Origin: Pseudomonas triticifolii
GTDB taxonomy: Bacteria > Pseudomonadota > Gammaproteobacteria > Pseudomonadales > Pseudomonadaceae
Length of the DNA: 64,000 nucleotides
Reading direction: 5' to 3'
Assembly (NCBI RefSeq): GCF_014358015.1
Contig: NZ_JACONV010000012.1
Coordinates: forward strand, 1-64,000
This document shows, piece by piece, positions 10,202 through 18,876 of the stretch. The notes under the pieces were generated by a model. It did not search any database. It was not told the origin of the DNA and was given only the letters and a program-made list of their open reading frames with translations. How positions within the stretch are numbered: position 1 is the first letter of the stretch; each line of letters begins with the position of its first letter. Position numbers and translations under genes: made by a program.

Positions 10202-11512
10202 ATGCAAGTTTCTGTTGAAAATACTTCCGCTCTTGAGCGCCGCATGACCATCGGCGTGCCTGCCGAACGCATCGAGACCGAAGTCAACAAGCGTCTGCAA
10301 CAGACCGCACGTAAAGCCAAGATCCCGGGCTTCCGCCCTGGCAAGGTGCCTATGAGCGTGATCCGTCAGCGTTACGAAGACGGCGCGCGTCAGGAAGCGC
10401 TGGGCGATCTGATTCAGGCTACTTTCTACGAAGCTGTCGTTGAGCAGAAGCTCAACCCGGCTGGCGCACCTGCTGTAGAGCCAAAATCCTTCGAAAAAGG
10501 CAAGGATCTGGAATACGTGGCGACTTTCGAAGTCTTCCCGGAATTCACCGTTGCCGGTTTCGATACCATCGCTGTAGAGCGTCTGTCTGCCGATGTGGCT
10601 GATAGCGATCTGGACAACATGCTGGAAGTGCTGCGCAAGCAGAACGTTCGTTTCGAAGAGGCCGATCGTGCCGCTCAGAACGAAGACCAGCTGAACATCG
10701 ATTTCGTGGGCAAGGTCGACGGCGAAGCATTCGCCGGCGGTTCTGCCAGCGGTACTCAGCTGGTTCTGGGTTCCGGCCGCATGATTCCTGGCTTTGAAGA
10801 CGGCCTGGTTGGCGCCAAGGCTGGCGAAGAGCGCGTTCTGAACGTGACCTTCCCTGAGGACTATCAGAACCTGGAGCTGGCCGGCAAGGCAGCCGAGTTC
10901 ACCGTGAAGGTCAACGGCGTTTCCGAGCCAAAACTGCCTGAGCTGAACGAAGAGTTCTTCAAGCAGTTCGGCATCAAGGAAACCGGTATCGACGGTTTCC
11001 GCGCCGAAGTTCGCAAGAACATGGAGCGCGAGCTGCGTCAGGCCATCAAGTCCAAGGTGAAGAATCAGGTCATGGACGGTCTGCTGGCTGCCAACCCGAT
11101 CGAAGTGCCTAAAGCGCTGCTGGAAAACGAAGTCAACCGTCTGCGTGTGCAGGCCGTTCAGCAATTCGGCGGCAACATCAAGCCGGATCAGCTGCCTGCA
11201 GAGCTGTTCGAAGAGCAGGCCAAGCGCCGCGTAGAGCTGGGTCTGATCGTTGCTGAAGTCGTCAAGCAGTTCGACCTCAAGCCTGACGACGCTCGCGTCC
11301 GTGACCTGATCCAGGAAATGGCGTCGGCTTATCAGGAGCCTGAGCAGGTTGTGGCCTGGTACTACAAGAACGAGCAGCAGATGAACGAAGTACGTTCTGT
11401 TGTGCTTGAAGAGCAAGTTGTAGATACTGTTTTGCAGAAAGCTAGCGTGACCGACAAATCGGTCTCCTACGAAGAAGCTGTCAAGCCGGTGGAAGCTCCA
11501 AAAGCCGACTGA
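10202..11512 (+). CDS. tig: Trigger factor, ribosome-associated chaperone and prolyl isomerase
   Basis: Trigger factor binds ribosomal protein L23 at the exit tunnel and shields nascent chains. 436 residues. The N-terminal ribosome-binding domain has the signature PGFRPGKVP near residue 43. The FKBP-type isomerase domain follows near residues 150-245 (LVLGSGRMIPGFEDGLVGAKAGEE). The C-terminal SurA-like helical domain fills the rest. The ATG at 10202 follows GAGGAAT. It heads the conserved tig-clpP-clpX-lon proteostasis cluster. Confidence 0.97.
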   Translation: MQVSVENTSALERRMTIGVPAERIETEVNKRLQQTARKAKIPGFRPGKVPMSVIRQRYEDGARQEALGDLIQATFYEAVVEQKLNPAGAPAVEPKSFEKGKDLEYVATFEVFPEFTVAGFDTIAVERLSADVADSDLDNMLEVLRKQNVRFEEADRAAQNEDQLNIDFVGKVDGEAFAGGSASGTQLVLGSGRMIPGFEDGLVGAKAGEERVLNVTFPEDYQNLELAGKAAEFTVKVNGVSEPKLPELNEEFFKQFGIKETGIDGFRAEVRKNMERELRQAIKSKVKNQVMDGLLAANPIEVPKALLENEVNRLRVQAVQQFGGNIKPDQLPAELFEEQAKRRVELGLIVAEVVKQFDLKPDDARVRDLIQEMASAYQEPEQVVAWYYKNEQQMNEVRSVVLEEQVVDTVLQKASVTDKSVSYEEAVKPVEAPKAD

Positions 11513-11536
11513 TTTCTCTTTTCGTTCGAAAACACC

Positions 11537-11564
11537 CACAAGCCAGCCTTCGCGCTGGCTTGTG
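11537..11564. other. 11-bp hairpin between tig and clpP
   Basis: CACAAGCCAGC, a 6-nt loop, and the exact complement. No T run follows, so it is not a classical terminator. It may be an RNA stabiliser or attenuator letting tig and clpP be partly co-transcribed. Confidence 0.45.
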
Positions 11565-11603
11565 CGTATTCAAGACTCGACTATTTGGGAGTGAATGCAG
11601 GAC

Positions 11604-12245
11604 ATGTCCCGCAATTCTTATATTCAGCAGAACTCTGACATCCAGGCCGCTGGCGGCCTGGTCCCGATGGTTATCGAGCAGTCCGCCCGTGGCGAGCGTG
11701 CCTATGACATCTATTCGCGCCTTCTCAAGGAGCGAGTGATCTTTATGGTTGGTCCGGTAGAGGACTACATGGCCAACCTTATCGCGGCGCAACTGCTCTT
11801 CCTTGAAGCGGAAAACCCGGACAAGGATATCCATCTCTACATCAACTCACCTGGCGGTTCGGTGACTGCGGGCATGTCGATCTACGACACCATGCAGTTC
11901 ATCAAGCCGGACGTGTCGACCATCTGCATCGGTCAGGCCTGCAGCATGGGCGCGTTCCTGCTGGCTGGCGGTGCCGAGGGCAAGCGTCACTGCCTGCCGA
12001 ACTCGCGCATGATGATTCACCAGCCATTGGGCGGTTTCCAGGGGCAGGCGTCGGATATCGACATCCATGCCAAGGAAATCCTGCATATTCGTCACCGTCT
12101 GAACTCGTTGCTGGCGCATCACACCGGCCAGAGCCTCGAAACCATCGAGCGCGACACCGAACGTGACAATTTCATGAGCGCAGAGCGTGCGGCTGAATAT
12201 GGCCTGATCGACTCGGTGATCAACAAGCGTCAAATGCCTGCCTAA
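11604..12245 (+). CDS. clpP: ATP-dependent Clp protease proteolytic subunit
   Basis: ClpP forms the tetradecameric serine-protease barrel that degrades substrates unfolded by ClpX or ClpA. 213 residues from ATG 11604. An in-frame ATG at 11595 (adding MQD) lies only 3 bp from the GGGAG ribosome site, so the second ATG is preferred, though not certain. Catalytic Ser114 lies in QACSMGAF and His139 in MMIHQP. The oligomer and handle regions match the family. clpX follows after 106 bp. Confidence 0.96.
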
Positions 12246-12351
12246 GCAGCTCAAAATGTAGGGGGTCGGTGCAACCGACCGCCTGCGGACTTGAAAAAGC
12301 CCGCAATAGCCTTCATCTTGTGTTGCAAGCCTACCGGATTGGATCGATCGA

Positions 12352-13635
12352 ATGACTGACACCCGCAACGGCGAGGACAACGGCAAACTGCTCTATTGCT
12401 CCTTCTGTGGCAAAAGCCAGCATGAAGTGCGCAAATTGATTGCCGGCCCCTCGGTCTTTATCTGCGACGAGTGCGTCGACCTGTGCAACGACATCATCCG
12501 CGAGGAGGTGCAGGAAGCACAGGCCGAAAGCAGCGCGCATAAATTGCCTTCGCCTAAAGAAATCAGCGGCATCCTTGATCAGTATGTGATTGGTCAGGAA
12601 CGTGCCAAAAAGGTTCTCGCAGTAGCGGTCTACAACCACTACAAGCGGCTGAACCAGCGCGACAAGAAAAATGACGACGTTGAGCTTGGCAAGAGCAACA
12701 TCCTGCTGATCGGCCCTACGGGCTCCGGCAAGACGCTGCTGGCCGAAACACTGGCCCGCCTGCTCAATGTGCCGTTTACCATCGCCGACGCCACCACCCT
12801 GACCGAAGCCGGTTATGTGGGTGAGGACGTGGAAAACATTATCCAGAAGCTGTTGCAGAAATGCGATTACGACGTAGAGAAGGCCCAGATGGGCATTGTC
12901 TATATCGATGAAATCGACAAGATTTCGCGCAAATCCGACAACCCTTCGATTACGCGTGACGTTTCCGGTGAGGGCGTGCAGCAGGCCCTTCTGAAGCTGA
13001 TCGAGGGCACTGTGGCTTCCGTTCCGCCTCAGGGTGGCCGCAAGCACCCACAGCAGGAATTCCTGCAGGTGGATACGCGCAACATCCTGTTTATCTGCGG
13101 TGGCGCCTTCTCGGGCCTGGAAAAGGTCATTCAGAACCGCTCCACTCGCGGCGGCATCGGCTTCAACGCCGAAGTTCGCAGCAAGGAAGAGGGCAAGAAG
13201 GTTGGCGAATCCCTGCGTGAAGTCGAGCCTGACGATCTCGTCAAGTTCGGTCTGATCCCGGAGTTCGTGGGCCGTCTGCCGGTTCTGGCGACGCTTGACG
13301 AGCTGGACGAGGCTGCTTTGATGCAGATCCTTACCGAGCCGAAGAACGCGCTGACCAAGCAGTATGCCAAGCTGTTCGAAATGGAAGGTGTGGATCTTGA
13401 GTTCCGTACCGATGCGTTGAAATCGGTTGCCCGTCGCGCGCTGGAGCGCAAGACCGGTGCCCGTGGCCTGCGCTCCATTCTTGAAGGCGTGCTGCTCGAC
13501 ACCATGTACGAAATTCCGTCGCAGAGCGACGTGAGCAAGGTGGTGATCGACGAAAGCGTGATCGATGGCTCGTCCAAGCCATTGTTGATCTACGAGAACA
13601 GCGAGCCGCCTGCCAAGGTAGCTCCAGACGCGTAA
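12352..13635 (+). CDS. clpX: ATP-dependent Clp protease unfoldase subunit ClpX
   Basis: Hexameric AAA+ unfoldase that feeds tagged proteins into ClpP; 427 residues. The N-terminal C4 zinc-binding domain (CSFCGK ... CDECVDLC) recognises substrates and adaptors. Walker A is GPTGSGKTLLA near residue 120, and Walker B ends VYIDEIDKI. The ClpP-docking loop IGF is present (GGIGFNAE near residue 267). Terminator at 13666. No strong promoter of its own was seen in the 106-bp gap after clpP, so read-through is likely. Confidence 0.97.
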   Translation: MTDTRNGEDNGKLLYCSFCGKSQHEVRKLIAGPSVFICDECVDLCNDIIREEVQEAQAESSAHKLPSPKEISGILDQYVIGQERAKKVLAVAVYNHYKRLNQRDKKNDDVELGKSNILLIGPTGSGKTLLAETLARLLNVPFTIADATTLTEAGYVGEDVENIIQKLLQKCDYDVEKAQMGIVYIDEIDKISRKSDNPSITRDVSGEGVQQALLKLIEGTVASVPPQGGRKHPQQEFLQVDTRNILFICGGAFSGLEKVIQNRSTRGGIGFNAEVRSKEEGKKVGESLREVEPDDLVKFGLIPEFVGRLPVLATLDELDEAALMQILTEPKNALTKQYAKLFEMEGVDLEFRTDALKSVARRALERKTGARGLRSILEGVLLDTMYEIPSQSDVSKVVIDESVIDGSSKPLLIYENSEPPAKVAPDA

Positions 13636-13665
13636 CACCTCGTGTGATCGCGTAGAAAGACACGG

Positions 13666-13690
13666 AAGGGGGCCCTCAGGGTCCCCTTTT
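13666..13690 (+). terminator. clpX terminator
   Basis: AAGGGG / CCCCTT stem with an inner CCCT/AGGG pairing, followed by TTTT and a further T-rich stretch. Confidence 0.75.
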
Positions 13691-13756
13691 GCATTTTTGC
13701 CCTGCTCGTTCGTTCTGTAGATGATGTGAAGCAGGTCGGCTGTGCAACCCTCGGGG

Positions 13757-13785
13757 CTTGTTTTTTTCGAGTACTACCCCCATCT
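13757..13785 (+). promoter_or_regulatory. sigma32-type heat-shock promoter of lon
   Basis: CTTGTTT (13757) and CCCCATCT (13778) are 14 bp apart. This fits the heat-shock consensus (CTTGAAA, 13-15 bp, CCCCATNT) with two mismatches in the -35. It lies about 55 bp before lon, a classic heat-shock gene. Confidence 0.7.
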
Positions 13786-13841
13786 TGGCTTCAAGCTAAT
13801 TCCATCTGTCCCGGCCGTTTGGCCGCTGTAGAGGCGAAATC

Positions 13842-16238
13842 ATGAAGACCACCATCGAATTGCCTCTTTTGCCATTGCGTGATGTCGTGGTTTATCCGCA
13901 CATGGTTATCCCGCTGTTCGTGGGGCGCGAGAAGTCTATCGAAGCCCTTGAGGCGGCGATGACGGGTGACAAGCAAATCCTGTTGCTCGCGCAAAGAAAT
14001 CCCGCTGACGACGATCCTGATGAGCAGGCTCTTTATAACGTCGGCACCATTGCAACCGTATTGCAGCTGCTGAAACTGCCTGATGGTACCGTCAAGGTAC
14101 TGGTCGAAGGCGAGCAGCGCGGATCGGTCGAGCGTTTCATCGAGGCTGAGGGTCATTACCGCGCCGAGGTTGCGCTGATTGATGAAGTGGATGCGCCTGA
14201 TCGCGAGTCTGAAGTGTTCGTGCGCAGTCTCCTGGCTCAGTTCGAGCAATATGTGCAGTTGGGCAAGAAAGTCCCTGCAGAGGTCCTCTCTTCGCTCAAC
14301 AGCATCGATGAGCCTGGCCGCCTGGTAGACACCATGGCAGCGCACATGGCGCTCAAGATCGAGCAGAAGCAGGAGATCCTCGAGATTATCGACCTGTCCG
14401 CTCGTGTAGAGCATGTGCTTGCCTTGCTGGACGGTGAGATCGACCTGTTGCAGGTTGAGAAGCGCATTCGCGGTCGCGTCAAGAAACAAATGGAGCGCAG
14501 CCAGCGCGAGTACTACCTGAATGAGCAGATGAAGGCCATTCAGAAAGAGCTGGGTGATGGCGACGAAGGCCATAATGAAATCGAAGAGCTGAAGAAGCGC
14601 ATCGATGCTGCGGGTCTGCCCAAGGATGCGCTGGCCAAGGCGACTGCGGAGTTGAACAAACTCAAGCAGATGTCGCCGATGTCGGCTGAAGCCACTGTGG
14701 TGCGTTCCTACATCGACTGGCTGGTTCAGGTGCCATGGAAAGCGCAGAGCAAGGTACGTCTGGACCTGGCGCGTGCTGAAGCCATTCTGGACGCCGACCA
14801 CTACGGCCTGGATGAGGTGAAGGAGCGCATCCTTGAGTACCTTGCTGTGCAGAAACGCGTGAAAAAGATCCGCGGTCCTGTGCTGTGCCTGGTAGGTCCG
14901 CCTGGTGTGGGTAAAACCTCGCTGGCCGAGTCGATTGCCAATGCGACCAATCGCAAATTCGTGCGTATGGCCTTGGGTGGTGTACGCGACGAGGCTGAAA
15001 TTCGTGGCCATCGCCGGACTTACATCGGTTCGATGCCAGGAAGATTGATACAAAAGATGACGAAGGTGGGTGTGCGCAACCCGCTGTTCCTGCTCGATGA
15101 AATCGACAAGATGGGCAGCGACATGCGTGGCGATCCGGCCTCGGCATTGCTCGAGGTTCTGGACCCCGAGCAGAACCACAATTTCAACGATCACTACCTC
15201 GAGGTCGACTACGACCTGTCCGATGTGATGTTCCTGTGCACGTCGAACTCGATGAACATTCCGCCAGCCCTGCTGGACCGGATGGAAGTCATTCGCCTGC
15301 CGGGCTACACCGAAGACGAGAAGATCAACATTGCCGTCAAATACCTTTCACCCAAGCAGATTCAGGCCAACGGTCTGAAGAAGGGCGAAATCGAGTTCGA
15401 CGTCGATGCGATCCGCGACATCATTCGTTATTACACCCGTGAAGCGGGCGTGCGCGGGCTCGAGCGCCAGATTGCCAAGGTCTGCCGCAAGGCGGTCAAA
15501 GAGCATGCGCTGGAAAAACGTTTCGCTGTCCATGTGACTGCTGAAATGCTCGAGCACTTCCTGGGCGTGCGTAAATTCCGTTATGGTCTGGCCGAGCAGC
15601 AGGACCAGATCGGGCAGGTCACGGGGCTTGCGTGGACTCAGGTGGGCGGCGAATTGCTGACCATCGAAGCCGCCGTCGTACCGGGCAAGGGCCAGTTGAT
15701 CAAGACCGGTTCGCTGGGCGACGTCATGGTCGAGTCCATCACAGCAGCACAGACCGTGGTTCGCAGCCGGGCCCGCAGCCTGGGTATTTCTGCTGACTTC
15801 CATGAGAAGCATGACACGCACATCCACATGCCTGAAGGCGCTACGCCGAAAGATGGTCCGAGCGCTGGCGTAGGCATGTGCACGGCGCTCGTGTCGGCTC
15901 TGACCCAGATTCCTGTGCGGGCTGATGTGGCGATGACCGGCGAGATCACCTTGCGTGGTCAGGTACTGGCGATTGGTGGTCTGAAGGAAAAACTTCTGGC
16001 AGCTCATCGTGGCGGAATCAAGACAGTCATCATTCCTGAAGAAAACGTACGCGATTTGAAGGAAATTCCTGACAATATCAAGCAGGATCTTCAGATAAAG
16101 CCCGTTAAATGGATTGACGAAGTCCTGCAAATTGCGCTGCAATACGCGCCGGAGCCCTTGCCGGATGTGGCTCCTGATCTGGTCGCCAAGGATGAGAAAC
16201 GCGAGTCTGACTCTAAGGAAAGAATTAGCACGCATTAA
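13842..16238 (+). CDS. lon: ATP-dependent Lon protease
   Basis: Lon degrades misfolded and regulatory proteins. 798 residues, the usual length. The N-terminal substrate domain begins LPLLPLRDVVVYP. A coiled region follows near 210-260. The AAA+ domain has Walker A GPPGVGKTSLA near residue 355. The C-terminal protease domain has the catalytic Ser674 in PKDGPSAGV, and Lys in GGLKEKLLAAHRGG near 717. In P. syringae Lon limits type III secretion regulators (established knowledge). A heat-shock promoter precedes it. Confidence 0.98.
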   Translation: MKTTIELPLLPLRDVVVYPHMVIPLFVGREKSIEALEAAMTGDKQILLLAQRNPADDDPDEQALYNVGTIATVLQLLKLPDGTVKVLVEGEQRGSVERFIEAEGHYRAEVALIDEVDAPDRESEVFVRSLLAQFEQYVQLGKKVPAEVLSSLNSIDEPGRLVDTMAAHMALKIEQKQEILEIIDLSARVEHVLALLDGEIDLLQVEKRIRGRVKKQMERSQREYYLNEQMKAIQKELGDGDEGHNEIEELKKRIDAAGLPKDALAKATAELNKLKQMSPMSAEATVVRSYIDWLVQVPWKAQSKVRLDLARAEAILDADHYGLDEVKERILEYLAVQKRVKKIRGPVLCLVGPPGVGKTSLAESIANATNRKFVRMALGGVRDEAEIRGHRRTYIGSMPGRLIQKMTKVGVRNPLFLLDEIDKMGSDMRGDPASALLEVLDPEQNHNFNDHYLEVDYDLSDVMFLCTSNSMNIPPALLDRMEVIRLPGYTEDEKINIAVKYLSPKQIQANGLKKGEIEFDVDAIRDIIRYYTREAGVRGLERQIAKVCRKAVKEHALEKRFAVHVTAEMLEHFLGVRKFRYGLAEQQDQIGQVTGLAWTQVGGELLTIEAAVVPGKGQLIKTGSLGDVMVESITAAQTVVRSRARSLGISADFHEKHDTHIHMPEGATPKDGPSAGVGMCTALVSALTQIPVRADVAMTGEITLRGQVLAIGGLKEKLLAAHRGGIKTVIIPEENVRDLKEIPDNIKQDLQIKPVKWIDEVLQIALQYAPEPLPDVAPDLVAKDEKRESDSKERISTH

Positions 16239-16254
16239 GACTGAGCAGGCTTCC

Positions 16255-16284
16255 TTGACAGCTTTTTAGAGCCCTTGTTATAAA
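16255..16284 (+). promoter_or_regulatory. Strong sigma70 promoter of hupB
   Basis: TTGACA and TATAAA with an 18-bp spacer, directly after lon. Transcription would start near 16291, giving a leader of about 90 nt. Confidence 0.8.
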
Positions 16285-16383
16285 GCGGCTCTTTAAAGCA
16301 AGTCCGGCAGGCCTCCCAGCGCTCGTTTTGCTTAACACCTAAAACTTAGAAACATACTCAATATAGAGATAAGGGGACTTAGA

Positions 16384-16656
16384 GTGAACAAGTCGGAACT
16401 GATTGATGCTATCGCTGCATCTGCTGATATCCCGAAAGCTGCTGCTGGCCGTGCGCTGGACGCAGTGATCGAATCCGTCACTGGCGCTCTGAAGGCTGGC
16501 GACTCGGTTGTTTTGGTTGGCTTTGGTACGTTCTCCGTTACAGATCGTCCTGCGCGCACCGGTCGTAATCCTCAGACTGGCGAGACACTGGAAATCGCTG
16601 CTGCTAAAAAACCAGGTTTCAAAGCCGGTAAAGCCCTGAAAGAAGCTGTCAACTAA
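16384..16656 (+). CDS. hupB: DNA-binding protein HU-beta
   Basis: Small histone-like nucleoid protein of 90 residues that bends DNA as a dimer. Starts with GTG after an AAGGGGAC ribosome site. The DNA-binding arm reads GTFSVTDRPARTGRNPQTGE, with the Pro expected at the arm tip, and the sequence ends in the AAKKPGFKAGKALKEAVN typical of pseudomonad HupB. It has its own strong promoter and follows lon, the standard order. Confidence 0.97.
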   Translation: MNKSELIDAIAASADIPKAAAGRALDAVIESVTGALKAGDSVVLVGFGTFSVTDRPARTGRNPQTGETLEIAAAKKPGFKAGKALKEAVN

Positions 16657-16705
16657 GCCTCCTCAAGCCTTTGCCCGCTGGGTCGGATTCATTCGGTCCA
16701 GATGC

Positions 16706-16762
16706 GGAGCGGTGGTGCAATCGGTTGCAACGCCGAAGGGTTCGAGCCCTTCCGCTCCGTCA
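16706..16762 (+). ncRNA. tRNA-Asp-like element lacking the anticodon arm
   Basis: 57 nt. A perfect 7-bp acceptor stem (GGAGCGG / CCGCTCC) encloses a D-arm-like hairpin (TGCAA-TCGG-TTGCA) and a T-arm-like hairpin (GAAGGG-TTCGAG-CCCTTC). Only GC-rich linker bases lie where the anticodon and variable arms should be. The ends resemble tRNA-Asp, but the 3' end reads GTCA instead of GCCA. A terminator follows at 16771. It cannot decode. It could be a tRNA relic, a stable structured RNA, or the hupB transcript end. Confidence 0.55.
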
Positions 16763-16770
16763 GTTACGAG

Positions 16771-16794
16771 AAGGCGCATCCTCGGATGCGCCTT
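16771..16794 (+). terminator. Terminator after the tRNA-like element
   Basis: 10-bp perfect stem AAGGCGCATC / GATGCGCCTT with a CTCG tetraloop and a T-rich tail (TCTTCT). It separates hupB and the tRNA-like element from ppiD. Confidence 0.7.
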
Positions 16795-16860
16795 TCTTCT
16801 ATCCGCTTTCTACCCACGCTCCGCGGTTGGTTAGTCAGTTCAACCGTTTTGGGGGACGCA

Positions 16861-18744
16861 ATGCTGCAGAACATCAGGGACAATTCACAGGGCTGGATTG
16901 CCAAGACAATCATCGGAATCATCATCGCTCTGATGGCTTTCACCGGCATCGAGGCGCTGTTTACCGCTACCAGCAACAAGCAGAACGCTGCCGAAGTCAA
17001 CGGTGAGGACATCTCACAGAACGAGTTGAGCCAGGCCGTGGACATGCAACGCCGTCAGTTGGCTCAGCAGCTCTCCCAGCAGTTGGGCAAGGATTTTGAT
17101 CCTGCCATGCTCGACGAAAAGCTGCTGCGTGAGTCGGCTCTCAAAGGGCTGATTGACCGCAAGCTGCTGCTGCAGGGCGCAGCGGATTCGAAGTTCTCCT
17201 TTTCCGATGCAGCGCTGGACCAGCAACTGTTGCAGACGCCTGAGTTTCAGGTGGATGGCAAATTCAGTGCAGACCGCTTCGATCAGGTGATCCGTCAGTT
17301 GGGCTACAGCCGTATGCAGTTCCGCCAGATGCTGGGCCAGGAAATGCTTATCGGCCAGGTTCGTGCCGGTGTCGCAGGCAGTGCTTTCGTGACCGATGCT
17401 CAGGTCGAGGCGTTCGCCAGCCTGGAAAAACAGACCCGCGATTTCGCGTCGTTGACGCTGCCGGCTGACACGTCTTCGGTGAAAGTCACCGACGATGAGG
17501 TCAAGGCGCACTATGACGAGCACGCCAAGGAGTTCATGAGTCCTGAGCAGGTGGTGCTGGATTACATCGAGTTGAAGAAGTCTGCCTTCTTCGACAAGGT
17601 GAAGGTCAAGGACGAGGACTTGCAGGCGGCCTACCAGAAAGAGATCGCCAACCTGTCCGAGCAGCGTCGCGCTGCGCACATTCTGATCGAAGTGAACGAC
17701 AAGCTCAGCGATGAACAGGCCAAGGCGAAGATTGAAGAGATTCAACAGCGTCTGGCCAAGGGTGAGGACTTTGCCGCTCTGGCCAAGGAGTTCTCGCAGG
17801 ACCCGGGTTCGTCTAGCAAGGGTGGTGATCTGGGTTACGCAGGCAAGGGTGTTTACGACCCTGCGTTCGAAGATGCGCTCTACGGCCTGAACAAGGACCA
17901 GGTTTCGCAACCTGTTCGCACCGACTTCGGCTGGCACCTTATCAAGCTGCTGGGTGTGGAAGCGCCGTCGATTCCGACGTTTGCCAGCCTCAAGGACAAG
18001 CTGACCAGCGATCTCAAGTCGCAGCAGGTCGAGCAGAAGTTCGTTGAAGTGACCAAGCAACTGGAAGATTCGGCGTTCGAATCGTCTGACCTGGCGCAAC
18101 CGGCTCAGGATCTGGGCCTCAAGGTTCAGACTACAGCGCCGTTCGGCCGTGAAGGTGGTGAAGGCCTGACGGCCAACCGTGCGGTTATCCAGGCGGCGTT
18201 CAGCCCGGAAGTGCTGGAAGAGGGTTCCAACAGCAACACGCTGGAACTGGACCCGGAAACCGTCGTGGTTGTGCGTGCAAAAGAGCACTTGAAGCCACAA
18301 CAGCTGCCGCTTGAGAGTGTTGCCGGTGCGATTCGTGCGCAACTGGTGAAGGAGCATGCGAGCGCCGCAGCCAAGGCCCGTGGCGAAGCTTTGCTGGCAG
18401 GTCTGCGTGATGGCAAGATTCCACTGGCGGCCAAGCAGGACGGCCATGAGTGGAAAGTGATGGAAGCTGTCACTCGCAGTCAGGAAGGTGTCGATCCTGC
18501 CGTTCTGCAAGCGCTGTTCCGCATGCCCAAGCCAACAGGCAAGGACAAGCCGGAATACACCAGCCAGACAGCAGCCGATGGCAGCTTTGTGATCGTGCGT
18601 CTCAATGGTGTGAATCAGGCGGCTGCACCGACTGATGCGGAAAAGGCGCAATACCGCCGCTTCCTGTCATCGCGTGCCGGTCAGCAGGATTTCGCAGCGT
18701 TCCGTGCTGAGCTGGAAAACAAGGCGAAGATCGAGAAGTTCTAA
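16861..18744 (+). CDS. ppiD: Periplasmic folding chaperone / peptidyl-prolyl isomerase PpiD
   Basis: Inner-membrane-anchored chaperone at the Sec translocon exit, 627 residues. One N-terminal membrane helix (about residues 15-35) puts the rest in the periplasm. SurA-type helical regions flank a parvulin domain near residues 265-360 (RRAAHILIEV ... SKGGDLGYAGKGVYDPAFEDALY ... FGWHLIKL). The start is ATG 16861. The frame is open upstream to 16702, but that part runs through the tRNA-like element and terminator, so it is excluded. Gene order hupB-ppiD-fabI is conserved in pseudomonads. Confidence 0.96.
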   Translation: MLQNIRDNSQGWIAKTIIGIIIALMAFTGIEALFTATSNKQNAAEVNGEDISQNELSQAVDMQRRQLAQQLSQQLGKDFDPAMLDEKLLRESALKGLIDRKLLLQGAADSKFSFSDAALDQQLLQTPEFQVDGKFSADRFDQVIRQLGYSRMQFRQMLGQEMLIGQVRAGVAGSAFVTDAQVEAFASLEKQTRDFASLTLPADTSSVKVTDDEVKAHYDEHAKEFMSPEQVVLDYIELKKSAFFDKVKVKDEDLQAAYQKEIANLSEQRRAAHILIEVNDKLSDEQAKAKIEEIQQRLAKGEDFAALAKEFSQDPGSSSKGGDLGYAGKGVYDPAFEDALYGLNKDQVSQPVRTDFGWHLIKLLGVEAPSIPTFASLKDKLTSDLKSQQVEQKFVEVTKQLEDSAFESSDLAQPAQDLGLKVQTTAPFGREGGEGLTANRAVIQAAFSPEVLEEGSNSNTLELDPETVVVVRAKEHLKPQQLPLESVAGAIRAQLVKEHASAAAKARGEALLAGLRDGKIPLAAKQDGHEWKVMEAVTRSQEGVDPAVLQALFRMPKPTGKDKPEYTSQTAADGSFVIVRLNGVNQAAAPTDAEKAQYRRFLSSRAGQQDFAAFRAELENKAKIEKF

Positions 18745-18799
18745 GCCCGGCTGAATGCGAAGGCCCGGTCGGAAATGACCTGGTCTTTGCAGGCGCCAA

Positions 18800-18832
18800 A
18801 AAGAAGGCCGCTCACTGAGCGGCCTTCTTTTT
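18800..18832. terminator. ppiD/fabI convergent terminator
   Basis: Long stem AAAGAAGGCCGCTC / GAGCGGCCTTCTTT with an ACT loop and T run; A residues on the other side let it work for fabI too. Confidence 0.85.
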
Positions 18833-18876
18833 TGTCTCCCGGAAAGTACCGCTCGCGATGAGCGGCACTGGCCGTA

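Noticed and set aside
10175..11539. 454-codon minus-strand open frame over tig
   Set aside because: Antisense to trigger factor with no recognisable domain.
16702..16860. N-terminal extension of PpiD by 53 codons
   Set aside because: It translates the tRNA-like element and a terminator; the natural membrane-anchor start is at 16861.
17014..18651. 545-codon minus-strand open frame over ppiD
   Set aside because: Long but Leu/Arg/Gln-rich antisense shadow with no ribosome site or family likeness.
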